This document shows positions 11,302 through 23,950 of a stretch of DNA of 64,000 nucleotides, piece by piece. The stretch comes from Vicia villosa (Eukaryota; Streptophyta; Magnoliopsida; Fabales; Fabaceae). The stretch spans positions 118,235,888 through 118,299,887 of the forward strand of contig NC_081181.1 in the NCBI RefSeq assembly GCF_029867415.1. The letters run 5' to 3'. Positions within the stretch are counted from its first letter, which is position 1; each line of letters opens with the position of its first letter. The position numbers and the translations under genes were made by a program. The notes beneath the pieces are model-generated. The model was given only the letters and a program-made list of their open reading frames with translations. It was not told the origin of the DNA and did no database searches.

Positions 11302-13143
11302 AGATGTGTGGTAGTGTTATTTTTTTTATTCGCAGGGGGTGTATATTGTCAAAAGAGTAGTAAATAGGGTGGTGTTAACAGTAAGGAGTTAGGCCCCTTT
11401 TGTTTTTTATCCGTCAAGATCCGGGGTGGGTGAGATGTGTGGACTATGGTGTGCAACGGCGCTGAGAACGCTCTGATTCACCTCTAAGATCATCATATGG
11501 CCAGAAAGTGTTGATTGTGAGGCACATGATTTGAATAGCACACTGGATCATGTCCAGTGATGCTGCCAAGTGTCCATGGGAGGACAAATGGCGGAGATCT
11601 GACGGCCCAGGGAATATTAATCAAAAGCTTACGAAACTCCCCTCTCATTTTCCTCTTCTCTTTCTCTCTCTAACTTCTCTCTTCCTCTTGCGTTCTCTCT
11701 ACTCACTCTTGAACAAAAACCCAGAAAACTACGTCACCCACCGCAAACCATCCCTAACACCGCCGCCGGCCACCGTCCCAACCACCCCAAACCGTCGTAA
11801 AAACCCAGTTTCCGATGAAGATCATACGATCTTCATCATCCCGGGCTCAACCCTTCAACAAATTTAAACCAAAAACCCAGATCTCAAAGGACCCTAACCT
11901 AATCCGATGAACACAAGAACCCTAATCCCAAATTCATACCCAGATTTGTTCAACAATATCAAATTTCAAGGGCAAGCAAAGATTCAATCCAAACAGCAAC
12001 ATACAAACATGCAATGATCCTAAGCTAAGTGTGAAGGGTTACCTTAATTCTTGAATTCAGGAACGTGTAAGCTCTTTCTCTAATCCTCTTCCCTTTTCAC
12101 TTTTCGCAGGTACGATGAAGGCTAGGGTTCGTTTGTATTCGCGGCGGCCTTCAAGTACTTCTTCAGAAATTTCTCCGCACAAAAATCCAACCCCCTCTTC
12201 TGATTTTCTTTTTTCTGATTTATAGTCTAGGTTAGATTTTAGTTTAGGAAATTAGAGATTAGATGGATTCTTTGTAAATTGATTTGTAAATTGACATTTT
12301 TAATTTAATATATTCAGATTTGATTTGATTCAGTTATTCATTCGTCTGTTCATTCTGAGATTTGATTGCAAATATTCTTGAGATTTGATTTGTTTGATTG
12401 AAGATTCGTGGGCCTGGGTATGAGATTGAGTTAGGGTTTGTTGTTTGGAGGAAGCGGCCGCTGATGCTGAAGGAAGGGGATGGTGAACAGAAACCGGGTT
12501 TGGTTTGACCCGGTTCGTTCCTTGGTGTGTTTGGCCCATAACCTGATCCGTGGCCCAAGACTCTTAACCCAACCCAGATTACTAACTAACCCACTACTTA
12601 TTCTAATAATAACTAATTAATATTTCTAACAATGCTTATTGACACCAATTATATTAAGATTAACAATCAAAATAATTAATAATGAAATGTTAACAAACTT
12701 AACACCAATCTGAACGTTAGTAGTAAAAAATAATAATGCCCATATTAATTAACTAATAATATTAATGAAATTATTATTTGATAAGATAAAAAGATTGTGA
12801 TAGAATAAAATAAGTGGACTTGGGCCTAGTTATTTTGATCACCACTCCCCCATTTTGAATATACCCCCCCTTTTCTTAATAATGGTATAGATTTAAGCCC
12901 ATAAAAAAAACTTATTAATTAAATATGAATGAATAAATGATGAAAAATAATTGGGCCCAAAGCAAGTCGGATCACAAATATTTGTTATTCACGCTACTTC
13001 TACCTATGTTAAATCAACATATAAGAGAATTTTATAGGAGAGCGAGCTTAATAATAGATATATTAAACCCTATGGCTCCTAATTTTTAACGCCCTTAGTA
13101 GATTGAAACGGGAATTGCACCGGGTAAATTTTGGGGTATGACA
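11302..13143 (-). repeat. LTR of element A, 5' (U3-side) segment
   Basis: Ends in GGGGTATGACA at 13143 (TGTCATACCCC on the minus strand). The part 11600-12230 is rich in CT tracts and CCGCCGGCC-type GC blocks; the rest is AT-rich. The first 90 bases after the Tekay junction resemble 3660-3733 on the other side, so the split of this LTR is not a simple insertion. Confidence 0.65.
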
Positions 13144-13362
13144 GTAGGAGATGGGCTTAAAGATGCCATCTGATCTGGATAAGTACGAAAGTCAGGATAA
13201 GTCATACGTTAGACTATATCCGAGCCTGAAGTATTGAAAGGTGCTTGTCGGAGATGGGCTTGAAGATGCCATCAGATGTTTGGAAGAGTTGTTTGTATAA
13301 AGCAGATGCTTTTCAGACTGGATCATATGCGTTGATTGTACTTGAAGGATAGATGAAGTAAT

Positions 13363-13890
13363 GTCTTACAGAAGACTACCTGGAAAGGTTTCTGAATAGA
13401 TAGATCATTGGCTGAGGTAAAAGAGATTAGGCTTTAAACAAAGCTCGGGAAAAAGTGTCTTGTAGAAGATTAACTTAGAAAACTCCTTGAAAGGGCAGTA
13501 GATGTCTTAGAACATGTTGGATAAATATTTTAAGGAAGATTACCTAAAGAGGTTGAGATGCGTCTTAAACAAGACTACCTAGAAAGGCTCCTAGAAAGGA
13601 TATGATATGTCTTAAACAAGACTACCTAGAAAGGCTCCTAGAAAGGATATGAATCATCTTTAGAAAAGATTACCTAGAAAGGTTCCTTGAAAGGATGATA
13701 AATGTCTTAGAGAAGACTACCTAGAAAGGTTCCTGGAAAGGATGAGAAATGTCTTAGAAAAGACTACCTAGAAAGGTTCCTGGAAAGGATGAGAAATGTC
13801 TTAGAAAAGACTACCTAGAAAGGTTCCTGGAAAGGATGATAAATGTCTTAGAGAAGACTACCTAGAAAGGTTCCTGGAAAGGATGAGAAT
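13363..13890 (-). repeat. 47-bp tandem array in Ogre 3' region
   Basis: Seven well-kept 47-bp units from about 13561 to 13889 (core actacctagaaaggttcctg) and about three decayed units before them. The array lies in the untranslated region expected between pol and the 3' LTR of element B, where Ogre elements of peas are known to carry tandem repeats. Confidence 0.85.
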
Positions 13891-16114
13891 TTCTTTGATT
13901 GTTTCTGAATTATCTTTGAAGAAAGACCCGGAATGAAGTGTCAAAATTGTATTTGTCTTGAATGATTGTTGAGACTGAATCGTTGACAAGATTGTATTTG
14001 CATCGCACTTGGATGATAATATTCTTTTGATTATGAAATGACCTGAAAAGGAAAGATTAGTTTTATGCGATGTCATGATGCATGTATTGAGATTCTCGAA
14101 ATAAATGAGAGTGTTGTATGTTATGCATGTATTTATGAATGATGCAGGGATGGACTATATAGTCGAAGTATATTGATGACTCTTGTATAGCAACAGCTGG
14201 TTGAGAAAATAAATCTCTTTGTGCTGTTGGAGATAATGACAAGAGAATTCTTGTCGTTCATTCGAATGATATCCAGTTGGGGATTTTTGATATTCGCTTG
14301 GGGATGAGAGTGACTTGAGTGATCTGATCCTGATGTATCCTGGGGACAAGAGAGATGAGTATACTATCCGACCATATTTCTGAGCGGCAATTTTAATGGA
14401 AATAGCGAGTTTGAATGAACCATGTTAGGGAAGAAGATTGTGTCGGAAAACCGGCAATGTCGGAGGCATATAATCCGTTTGGGAACCAAGTTTCTGTTGG
14501 GAATAGATTGCTTGAAGATAACTTCTTAAAGTGCTAAGTGGGGATATGTTATGAAAACTACTCTGTGGGGAAGGTTCCCAGAGATTTTCAATTTTTCATT
14601 GCCCCTTGTCTTTGAGTACTTGCTGTTAAAAATCACTTGCAAGAGTATACCTGCCCCTGGAATCAATAGCTTGGTATGCTCGATACTTGAATTTGGAATT
14701 AGAACTTCAAGGAAAAAACTGATAATGACATCCTCTGACGCTAGTAGCTTTATAGCATTTGTTGAGATTTGTGACTGATGCGACATACCCCCAGTGGTGG
14801 ACTAGCTTCTGATTATTCAATGCCTCTGAGAGATTATATGAATTGTTACCAGATCTCCCCCAATAGACGGGATAATAATATGTCATGCCCCTTGTGTAAA
14901 TAAGCTTTTAGCTGATCGAGTCATGCATACGAGACGTCTCTGCAAATTTATTTGTCGGGAGGACTTTTTAGTCATTAATTATGCCCCATGCAGATTCTTC
15001 CTGATGCCAAACATTTGAAATTACGTAGACAAAATTGTTTTATAATGACACTCATTAAAATGCAATGCATATGTCTGTCTTGGATTTTAAAAACAATTTT
15101 AGTAAAACAAAATAAGAAAGTGATATTTGTAGAAACAGGATATCAACTCAGGATTTTTGGTAAACTTTGAGGAGTCAGGATACCCTTGTTGTGACAGTAT
15201 GCTTTCGAACTAACCATGCTTCAGTTAGGACTTTCAAGGGTTGTAACGTGGCTTGGTTCGCGATTTAAGAAACAAAGGATAAAGGCTCAAAGTTTATTTG
15301 TACCCATACCAATCTTCGTGATGTTCTTCGATCTTATGCTCAGTTAACATTGCATTTAATTTCTAGCAGGTCTTGAAGTCGTAATGTTGACATTTGATGA
15401 TGGTTGAAGCACCGAAAATTTATTTGAAAAGGCAGTCATCCTTTTTGTAATTTTTCCTTTTGTCGAGGATTTGTAGTAACCTCTTTTTTGACTTTATTAT
15501 CCCTAACTTTTGCCTGAACTATTTATTTTGAGATTACAGTCAGCGGGATGTTTCGATTTTTGATAAGTCTCCTTCATAGGTTTTGACTTAACAATTTTCT
15601 TTTTTCTTTTATGGATATTGACTGCCTGACTTGAGAATTACGGGAATCCATCACTTGTGTAAAGCACCTAATATAATTGAGGTAACTGAGTTACTACCCT
15701 GCCCCAGGTTATGATTAAAGGTTTTAATCTGTATGAGATAGAAAACTTCTACTTCTTAGGCTCGAAGGGGGTGACGAGGGATTAACATCCTTATATCTCC
15801 ACTGTTTAGGAATTGAAACAATGCCTGTACATCGTCAACATAGTCCGTTCAAAAGCATATTGTATGAGGTTGCGGTATCGTTTTCGTCATCCTCCCTCAA
15901 AAGGCTTACCGCTTTAGCGAAAGTTAAATATCATAAAGAAAACCAAGTAAAACAAAGTTTAATATAGCAACAGGAAGAGAAATAAATCAAGACAAACGTA
16001 TGCAATGCATTAATGATTATGATAAAATAATAGAGTCTGACATAAGACGAATGTTTAGACAAACATGAAAGAAATTGCGAATGTGAGTAAATTAATGATC
16101 TAAATAGCCATCCT
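13891..16114 (-). other. Untranslated 3' region of element B
   Basis: About 2.2 kb without a recognisable coding frame on either strand. Short recurring phrases (tgccccttg) also occur in the leader of the same element at 17726 and 17788, tying the two ends to one element. Small frames in this stretch show no family features. Confidence 0.5.
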
Positions 16115-17455
16115 TTAGACTTTGTGTGGCTTCTCTGGTTGGCCAAATTCAACGATCCCTTCTTCAATCAAGTCTTGAATTTTATGTTTCAATGGCCCAC
16201 ACTCTTCTGTATCGTCACCAGGACTATTTGAATGGTAAGCACATCTTGCATGATGTTTGTACCCAGGGACAGGATTAGCAGGAGCTGAGTATGGAGGCAG
16301 TAGAGTTATCACACTCCGATCGAGCAAGTGTTGCAGAGCTTGAGCCAATGGCATGTGTAGTGGGGTAAATGACCTTTTGGGTTTGGATTTCCAAGTATGT
16401 TGGCCACCTTGTTGCTTACGTTGATCTCTCTGTGATTGTTGCGTTGGTGCCTGACTAGAGGCTAGGACTGCCCCAACAGTGTTGGATTCATTCTTCTGAT
16501 TGTATGGCTTTTTTACAGTACCGGAAGAAGTAGCCACCTGAATTTTTCCGCTTCGGATACCACTTTCAACACGTTCTCCAGTCAGTATGAGGTCGGTGAA
16601 ACCAGACGAGGAGCTACCAAGTAAATGGCTGTAGAAAGGACCAGTCAGTGTATTCATGAACATGACAACTAGCTCTCGGTCAGCCAAGGGAGGTTGGACT
16701 CTGCCAGCCAAGTCTCTCCATTTCTGAGCGTATTCTTTGAAGCTTTCATTAGGTCCCATGGACATGGTTTGTAATTGTGTACGAGTTGGCGCAAGATCAG
16801 CATTGTATTGGTATTACGTGTAGAAAGCAATAGCCAAGTCTTCCCATGTATGGACGTTGGTACCCTCCAGTTGATAGTACCATTCGAGTTGTGTTCCAGA
16901 TAAGCTTTCTTGAAAGAAATGGATCCAGAGCTTCTTATCAGCAGTATGAGGCTGAATCTTCCTTACATAAGACCTTAAGTGTAGTTTAGGACAGGAGACT
17001 CCATCATACTTAGCAAAGGTGGGAGTTTTGAATTTCGGAGGAATAACAACTCCAGAGATGAGGCCTAACTCTTCAAAATCCAGTCCGGGTACCTTATGAA
17101 TTTTCATGGCTTTCAGACGTTCTTCCAGCAACTTATATTTGTCATCAGGATATTCCTCCTCATGGTAATAATCCTCTTCTTCTTTGGAGGGCCTGGCAGA
17201 GTCATGGTTACTTTTTATGTCTGTTTTGATACTAGCATCATCTTGTTCTTCGTCATCACTGTCTTCAGAGACTTCGGCATCCCTGAGTTGCAAGATCGGT
17301 CTAAGCCTTTTCCCCAGAGTCTTCTTCCCTTTCTTCTTCTTCTTCTTGGTAAGGAGTGCTTTCAGTTCATCTTGCCCCTTGGATAAGTTCAAGATCAGAT
17401 CTTGAAACTGGGCATTCTGAGCTTGAAGGTCTTTGACTGATTGTTCGAGATTCAT
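16115..17455 (-). pseudogene. Ogre-type gag with in-frame stop
   Basis: The likely start is ATG at 17455 (MNLEQSVKDLQAQNAQ), a coiled-coil N-terminus followed by a lysine run and an acidic stretch. Gag-domain segments follow: YVRKIQPHTADKKLWIHFFQ, WEDLAIAFYT, then a TAA at 16814-16816, then in the same frame YNADLAPTRTQLQ, NESFKEYAQKWRDLAGRVQP and CAYHSNSPGDDTEECGPLKH, ending at 16115. The TAA replaces a residue before the conserved tyrosine and fits one base change. Full-length Ogre proteins continue with protease and pol here; this frame stops at EFGQPEKPHKV. Confidence 0.8.
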
Positions 17456-18601
17456 GATGCTGAAATAAACAGCGAGGAGGTGAGAAACCTGTGGTAGCAA
17501 CCTGTGATGCGATGTTATGAATGCAGATGCAATATTTTCAAGGATCTTTAGGAAATTTAGTTAGCAGCATTGGAAAATGATTGGTTGCCTCTTCGTTTGA
17601 AGAACTCTGATTCTTGAAGATTCTTCTATAGGAATCAAGCTCACCATGTCCAGTGGGTCATAGCCTCTGATTCGGGAACTTCTGAATTTGAAGGCACATG
17701 GCTAGAGGCAAATAAATTCTCTTGCCCCTTGATAGGTATATCGTCTCTGAATTGGAAGGTATCTGGCGAGAGGAAAGTAAATCCTCTTGCCCCTTGATAA
17801 GAGTTCAGTCCTTGATAAGAGCACCTGAAATTGTGCGCCCTAAATTCCCAAGATCCTTGAAAGGATTAGTTAAATCATGTTATGCGTATGATGTCATGAT
17901 GTCATGATGTTATGTAATGCATCAGGCAAAGCGTAAGATAGCAAGGACGAATGAGTCCCACAAGAAAAACCTGCAAGAAAACCAAAGGGTTAGTAGCAAG
18001 CACAGACAAGTCACACAAGTGTTCTTAGATTTAAAGGCTTGCGTGAAGTTCGTAGGTAAGTACCCTCCCCACTGAAGTTAAGTTGGTTCAACCTGTCCTA
18101 GAATAGTAACCGGGTTCTATGGTGCTCATATCCCTGATCTTTCTCACGGGCATTGTCTCAACGTGGCACTCAATCGGCCAGCCAAAAGCATCCCTAGAGT
18201 CTAATCTCAATGAGTGTAGCATCGAGTATCAACCGGATTCAGTCAGGAATCGAAATCCAGCCATCTCGCTACTTCCTATAGGCCAAAGTCAAGTTCAACT
18301 AAGGTTCTAAGGGCAAATTAGGGCTTATGACACCACGCGGTAGACAAACGTCTCCTCGATCATATTCAAGGGCCATCAGGACAAACCAAAGCGTCGCACT
18401 AACGGTGGCCACGAGTTCAACCATAACGATACATGTCGTACAGCCTCCCTGGTCTAATGCCACATACCTAAGGTACACTAGATCCGGGTGTAGGATCTTT
18501 CACACAGCAGAATACCCAAAACAGCCTTTAAAGATAAAGCAAACAACTCAAACAAATTTAAAGTGATCCTAGCTCTAAGGTAACCCCTCTTTTATTCGAA
18601 A
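17456..18601 (-). other. Leader of element B
   Basis: Untranslated region between the priming site and gag. It contains a short catgatgt repeat near 17886-17912. No ORF1 like that of element A is present. Confidence 0.5.
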
Positions 18602-18622
18602 GCATCCCCAGCAGAGTCGCCA
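18602..18622 (-). promoter_or_regulatory. Primer-binding site of element B
   Basis: Minus-strand reading starts TGGCGACTCTGCTGGGGA, four bases from the LTR end at 18627. Same type as at 2847-2865. Confidence 0.78.
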
Positions 18623-18626
18623 GTTC

Positions 18627-21600
18627 TGTAATACGGTGAACTGACTTTTATATCGGAATGTCGCGGTTAAGCATGAGTCGCCACCGACTTTTATTTTATC
18701 CAATTTTAGGAAAGGCTAAAAGAACAGGAAAAGACCTTTTGAAAGATTTTGAGTTCGGGGGTAAGTTATACAAAGGGAAGGTGTAAGGCACCCTTTGTAT
18801 CCATGGTTATCCATGGGCTCTTAATTGCTTAGCTCACTTTTGAATTGTTTGAAATGTTTGAAGTGTCGTGTGTGTTTAGAAAAGATTTCGAAGAAGAACT
18901 TTAGCTTGTAAATAAGCGTAGTCTTTTTGAATTTGATTTTGAAAAGAGTGGGAAAAAGATTTTGAATTTGAATTGAGCAAGCAATTAATAGCAACCTACC
19001 CTAAGTTTTTAGAAAATCGTTCTTTTAGCTTTTCGGGCGAAAGGGTCTATCCATACCATAAGAGGGCAGGAAGTCTTTCAATTGGATGTTGAAGGGTCAT
19101 CGAGATATCGTTCGCCATAAGACTGTCCCTTGCCATAAAGAGGGCAGGTAGTCTAAGGGAAGGATATAATAGTTATTTTATATCTTTTAGGCATCATGCG
19201 AGGATGCCTTAGCAATAGGGACAATCACTTTTCCTAAGGCAGCATCGAGGGAGTTTCTATAACTTTTGAAGGCAACATTGCTTTAGGTATCCTCGGAATC
19301 GAGGGACTTTGACTATTTAGTATGTTTAGAGGCAACAAGGCAACAATATAAGGCAACAATAAGGCAACGAGAGGGATTACCCTAAAGATGTGTGAGTGCA
19401 ACAATCACGTGGTTCAGTTTGAATATTTAATCTTGTATTGTTAGTGATCTAACGTTTGATTGATGATCTTGCACTCCCTAATTTACTAACCACGCAGTTA
19501 AAATCATACGGAAATTAAAGGCGGAAAGATAAATTTCCTACGCTATTACAATAAACACCTGCGGGGATGGGGGAAATTAAAGGACAGAAAAAATAAGAGG
19601 GATGAATAATTATCTTGAGCTTGATCTTCCTCGAACCCTTGATCAACTCTACAAATTAAGAAGAAAATAAACAAGGGTGAGTGTATTACAAATTCAATGG
19701 CTATTGAGGCAAACCCTATTAAAAGGCAAAATAAAATAAAATAAAATAAAATAAAAATAATATTCAAACAAGAGAAATTAGAAAACTTAGCTTTTTTGAT
19801 CTGATAGGGCGCGTGGCTGAAAGATCTTGATTAACCCTGGAAAGTAGGCGCGAAGAAGAGAAGTGTTAGTGCATTTAAGATTCGTTAACTATGGTACAAA
19901 CCTATTTTATCCCCAAAAGGCAAATAAATGGGGTTGAGCAAACCCTAAAAGGTTAATGAAATCGAAAGTTTGACCAGATAGATAGCCAAAATAAAATTTA
20001 ATAATTATAGGGTTAATGGGTAACATCTACCAACAATGGAATTTTTTAGGGGAGAACAGTGATTAGTAGTTATGTTGAAAAATAGTTAACAAAAACGATT
20101 AAAAACCCTAACTTAATTATCAAATTAGTTAACCTAATAATAAAAAAACTAATTATAAACCTAACCCTAATTAATTTAAAATTATTAATTTAAATTAAAT
20201 TAGTTAAAATTATTTATAAAAAAAGAAAGTTGAATGTTAAAAGAATTAGTTAAATATCTTTTATTAAAAAAAGAAAACTAGTCAAATGAAAAAAAATTTT
20301 ATGTAATGATAATAATAAAAAACATTTAAAGGAACTTAGCTATGATCTGGTGTGGTACACATGTGGAGGTCCATGGTGTGCAGCACATCCTTGGGCGTTT
20401 GATCATGCATCCTGGAGATCTTACCGTTAAGAGACGAGGGCATATCATAGACTAGCGTTGGCTGGCTGCATAGGATTTGCGGGCAACACAAAATATCAAA
20501 AAATAACAATTGTGTCATGTGTGGGAATCGAACCACAGACACTAAGGCTCTGTTTGGTAAAACTAGCTGATAGCTGGTAGCTGGTAGCTTTTAGCTGGTA
20601 GCTGGTAGCTGATAGTTGATAAGCTAATGTGAGTGTTTGGTAAATTAGCTGTTTCATTAGCTGATAGATACAAAATGACATTAATGACATTTTAATTAAT
20701 GAGGGTAATAATATATTTTAGTTAAAATAATAAGGGTATTAATGGAAGAAAAACTCACAAGCTAAAAGCTACAAGCTCAAAAGCTACTTCAAATAGCTTT
20801 TGAAAAAAAAGCTAAAAGCTAGTAAAAAAGCTACAAGCTAAAAGCTAAAATAGAGTTACCAAATAGAGCTTTTTTATTAATACGAGCTGAAAAGCTAAAA
20901 GCTAAAAGCTCTTTTTTTTGTCTTACCAAACAGACTCTAAGGCTAGTGACACGCTTGGCTTCTCACCACTTGGGCCATGAATCGTTCCTATTAGCCAACC
21001 AACAACTAAAATATATATATAAAACGATTGGTTTAAAATTTAAAACAAAAACTGAAACGCGCGCTCATCTTCTTCTTCCTCGTTCAGATTTCTGAAAAAA
21101 AGGGACACTTTTGGCCACGATTTTGCGGCGTGGCCGTAGACCTTGCTCCCTAAAACCTGCAAACGAACATCACAGAATACCAAGCAATACCGTAGATCAA
21201 CCGCATACAACCTTGCGAACCCAATGGAATCCCTAATTTGGTCCGAAACTATCTAAAATCATAATTCCCCAAAATCATGGCTATGAACCCTAACCATGGA
21301 AGATTCTTCAATCCTCCACCACAATCAAATTAAACATCCAGATATCATGCAATTATCAATATAAACACAAATATAGGTTTAAAATTCATTTAAGACGTAT
21401 ATATTGATGTAATCAGAATCGAACATGTATGAACAAACCGTAAGGTGTGGTGATGAGAATTCTGTGCGTTTCCGAAGGTCTGCAAGAACTGGATTTGCTT
21501 CAGGGGACTCCGAGAAGGCTTCCTTGATCGCTAGAGTGGCTTGATTCGGCCTCCAAATCCCCCTGCTGACTTACTGGTTTTCATTTTTTTTTTCTCCTGG

Positions 21601-22509
21601 GAATAGGATTCTGGTTGCAGCCAATTCTCTCCTCTTTTTTCTTGCAATCTGAAATTTTTATCCATATATAGGGCCTTCATTAGGTTAAAACTGAATCAAA
21701 TTTATGTGATTTGCCATGATTGAGATTTGATTTCAGATTTATGAAATTTTCTATGATTGAGATTTGCTTTTGAATTCATATGGGATTTTGCCTTTTTGGT
21801 CTTGATTATCCAATTTCACACGGTTCATTTCTTTTCCAATACCAAATATTTAGCTTCTAGAAAGACTTGAATGTCATTTGATTTAATCCCTTTATTTCAT
21901 TCATCATCATTTTTTTTAATAGTTTATTGAACATTTAAATGAAATAGGTTTCAAATAAATATCAATAAAGATCAAAAAATAGAATGATGGGTTTTAAAGG
22001 GCCTTCTTTAAAGTCATGGGTATATATAGCATTCAAAATGATAGGCCCAATAGTGACCAGTCTTAATATTACTCAAAATAACCCTTAAGTACTCCTTAAA
22101 CTTTGGCTAACTTGCACAATCCATAACTCTTCCAATTTTAATCATATGAGAGTACTATATGACTTTTTAGAAAGCTCAATGTGTCCTCTAAAGGCTCTTT
22201 TTGGTTTCATCTTAGTTGAGTCTTCCATGTCCAGGTTATGGGCTTTTGAAAAAGATGACTCCTTATTAATGTTTTGAGCTTTTGACTGAGCAATCTTGGG
22301 AACTGAGACTCGAAACTTGTCATGGGGTTAATTTGAATCATAAAAGGTCATATGAAATCCATTAGAGACCTTAATCCATCAACTTTCTTCAGAGAAGGCA
22401 AAACCATAGTTCAGGAGTTCATTGTTTTAGGAGGAGGTGTCTTTGAGCATTGTGCCTTGATATGAGTTTGAATAAAAGGAAGGAGATGGGCAAATTTTAG
22501 GGTATGACA
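18627..22509 (-). repeat. 5' LTR of element B (3,883 bp)
   Basis: On the minus strand it begins TGTCATACCCTAAAATTTG at 22509 and ends at TACA (18627). Length without the nested MITE is about 3.5 kb, in the range of long Ogre LTRs. The right boundary is sharp because LINE ORF1 coding sequence resumes at 22510. Confidence 0.8.
20550..20936. mobile_element. hAT-type MITE with 8-bp duplication
   Basis: 387-bp inverted-repeat element: the left end ctgtttggtaaaac pairs with the right end ttaccaaacagact. Both sides carry the 8-bp duplication CTAAGGCT (20542-20549 and 20937-20944). The subterminal region repeats the pentamers agctg and tagct on one side and aaagcta on the other, allowing a long hairpin. 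It has no coding capacity and is inserted in the LTR of element B. Confidence 0.88.
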
Positions 22510-23740
22510 GTCCCCATCGAAAGCGTTGAAATCTGCGTTCCTGTCAACGTCGCCATCATTAGTCGGACTTCGTTCCCTAGGTTGTTTCAGATTGGGGTTG
22601 TACCGGCACCGGAAAGTTTCAACGTCGTCGTCGGAGATCCCCGGGGAAGATGCAACATCGTCGTCTTCAGAAGAAGAGCTGAGAAAAACCTCCGCCTCCT
22701 CCTTGTTCATGGAAGCTTCTTCTATGATGAGTAAGTTAAACCAGTTTCCATCCACACAAACCTTCACTTTATTTCTTATTGTTTCCAGAAAATCTGTGTA
22801 AATCATGAGATTAATAACATCTAATCTGTTAGTTTTTTCAAAGATACTTTGAGGATTTACCAAAGTACCGATATCGGCAAGGAGGATTTCCAAAAATGTC
22901 GCATTCCTAACATAACAGGGGACACCATAAATGGATACCCAGGTCACTCTCGCACACTCCGCGTCCATTTTCTTCCAATCTCTTATTTCTTTGAACCAGA
23001 AAGATTTCCAGTCTCCTCCATCTTCCAACAATGCCTTCAGGCCACCTTCTTTGTTCTCCTCCAAAAGACATAAGTTAGGTCCCAGAGCAATTGCTGAAAT
23101 GGTCAAAATCCCTTCTTCTATTAAACTCTGTGCTACACAATAGGCTGAACCTGGCTTTCTTGTTACCCCTACCTTTTCTTTTTCATATCTCATTTTCTCA
23201 GTTTCAGATGAAGAGTAGTAAAAGGATTTACAAGCTTCTCTGCTCATTGATAAGTCCAACACAGTTTCCCCTTTGATAACGTCCGCAAATGATCTTGATG
23301 TGCCAGAGCCACCCTTCGTCATGTACTCGTTTCTGATAATGTGATTCTTGCCAAGGTAATCTTTGCCATTTCTGATCTCTGTTTGTTGAATACCTCCTTT
23401 TAGATTTGAACCGCCATTGTTGGTCTTGTCTACTGCTTTGTTTGGCGGCTTCATCGCCTTCCTTTTGATCCTAGAAATGTTTGCCTTTAGTTTGCTCCCA
23501 TCTAACCAAATATTGTCCAACTTGGTCTCCAGAAATTTTCCGTCCTCTACGTTAATGAATCTGACAAATCCAAATCTTTATCCTCTCCAATCTCTCTTAG
23601 GTGGTATCACAATCTCTTCTAACAATCCCAAGTCCTTGAATTCCATGTACAAATCCCTTGCATTCCACTTTTCCTCAAAATCTGTTATGAAATAGGTAGA
23701 CACCGAGATCCTCAACACGCCACTCTCCTTCCTCACTATG
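22510..23740 (-). pseudogene. LINE ORF1 (RRM-like / DUF4283 type), truncated
   Basis: Minus-strand frame starting within NVKWDIVRKESGV, followed by an RRM-like fold with FITDFEEKWNARDLYMEF and FGFVRFINVEDGKF. A TAA at 23578-23580 interrupts that domain just before RFGFVRF. Downstream are KLDNIWLDGSKLKANIS, a variable basic linker, a second domain with WVSIYGVPCYVRNATFLEIL and VCVDGNWFNLLIIEE, and an acidic serine-rich tail. At 22510 the frame runs into the LTR of element B and ends by chance at 22411. This layout is typical of the nucleic-acid-binding ORF1 of plant L1-type LINEs. Confidence 0.78.
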
Positions 23741-23858
23741 TCCCATTTAACGTTGCGATGCTTCCTACTGATCCTACCTCCAACCTTATTCTAGACTCCT
23801 TCTGTAACCATTGCTTGTAAGAAAGAATTGAAAACTCAGCAATCTTTAGACTCTTTTG

Positions 23859-23871
<13 letters not shown>

Positions 23872-23914
<43 letters not shown>
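23872..23914. repeat. (TC)n microsatellite
   Basis: Pure TC repeat of about 21 units in the LINE leader. Confidence 0.95.
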
Positions 23915-23917
<3 letters not shown>

Positions 23918-23950
23918 TCTCTCTCATCTCTGTTAGTTCTTTCCATTGAG

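Larger units (their letters stand above)
1..13143 (-). mobile_element. Ogre-like Ty3/gypsy element A, 5' portion
   Basis: Minus-strand LTR retrotransposon entering from the left edge. In its own direction it reads 5' LTR (starts TGTCATACCCC at 13143, ends at 2868), primer-binding site, leader, then an ORF1 of the type found upstream of gag in Ogre elements. Its gag-pol and 3' LTR would lie left of base 1. The LTR is split by plus-strand Tekay sequence (3734-11301). The terminal sequence differs from that of element B, so the two are separate families. The assignment rests on the LTR start, the priming site and ORF1; no polymerase is in view. Confidence 0.75.
13144..22509 (-). mobile_element. 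Ogre-like element B, non-autonomous looking
   Basis: Minus strand: 5' LTR 18627-22509, priming site, about 1.1 kb leader, gag with a stop codon, then directly a non-coding 3' region with tandem repeats. It is interrupted at 13143/13144 by the 5' LTR of element A. No protease, RT, RNase H or integrase frame is visible between gag and the 3' region, so pol has been deleted or this is a non-autonomous derivative. Its 3' LTR would be beyond the left edge, on the far side of element A. Confidence 0.7.
22510..23950 (-). mobile_element. LINE, 5' part
   Basis: The minus-strand LINE 5' end abuts receptor-kinase sequence at 23951: the two paralogous kinase genes agree up to that base and then diverge. 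A short 5' leader with a CT microsatellite and then ORF1 follow. Element B interrupts ORF1 at 22509/22510. ORF2 and the 3' end would lie left of base 1. Confidence 0.75.

Noticed and set aside
11550..11867. Plus-strand 105-codon frame resembling a plant gene start
   Set aside because: Lies in the U3 side of an Ogre-like LTR and is a CT-rich low-complexity translation.
13363..13890. Regular repeats reminiscent of a CRISPR array
   Set aside because: Units are directly adjacent 47-bp tandem repeats without distinct spacers, in a plant retrotransposon.
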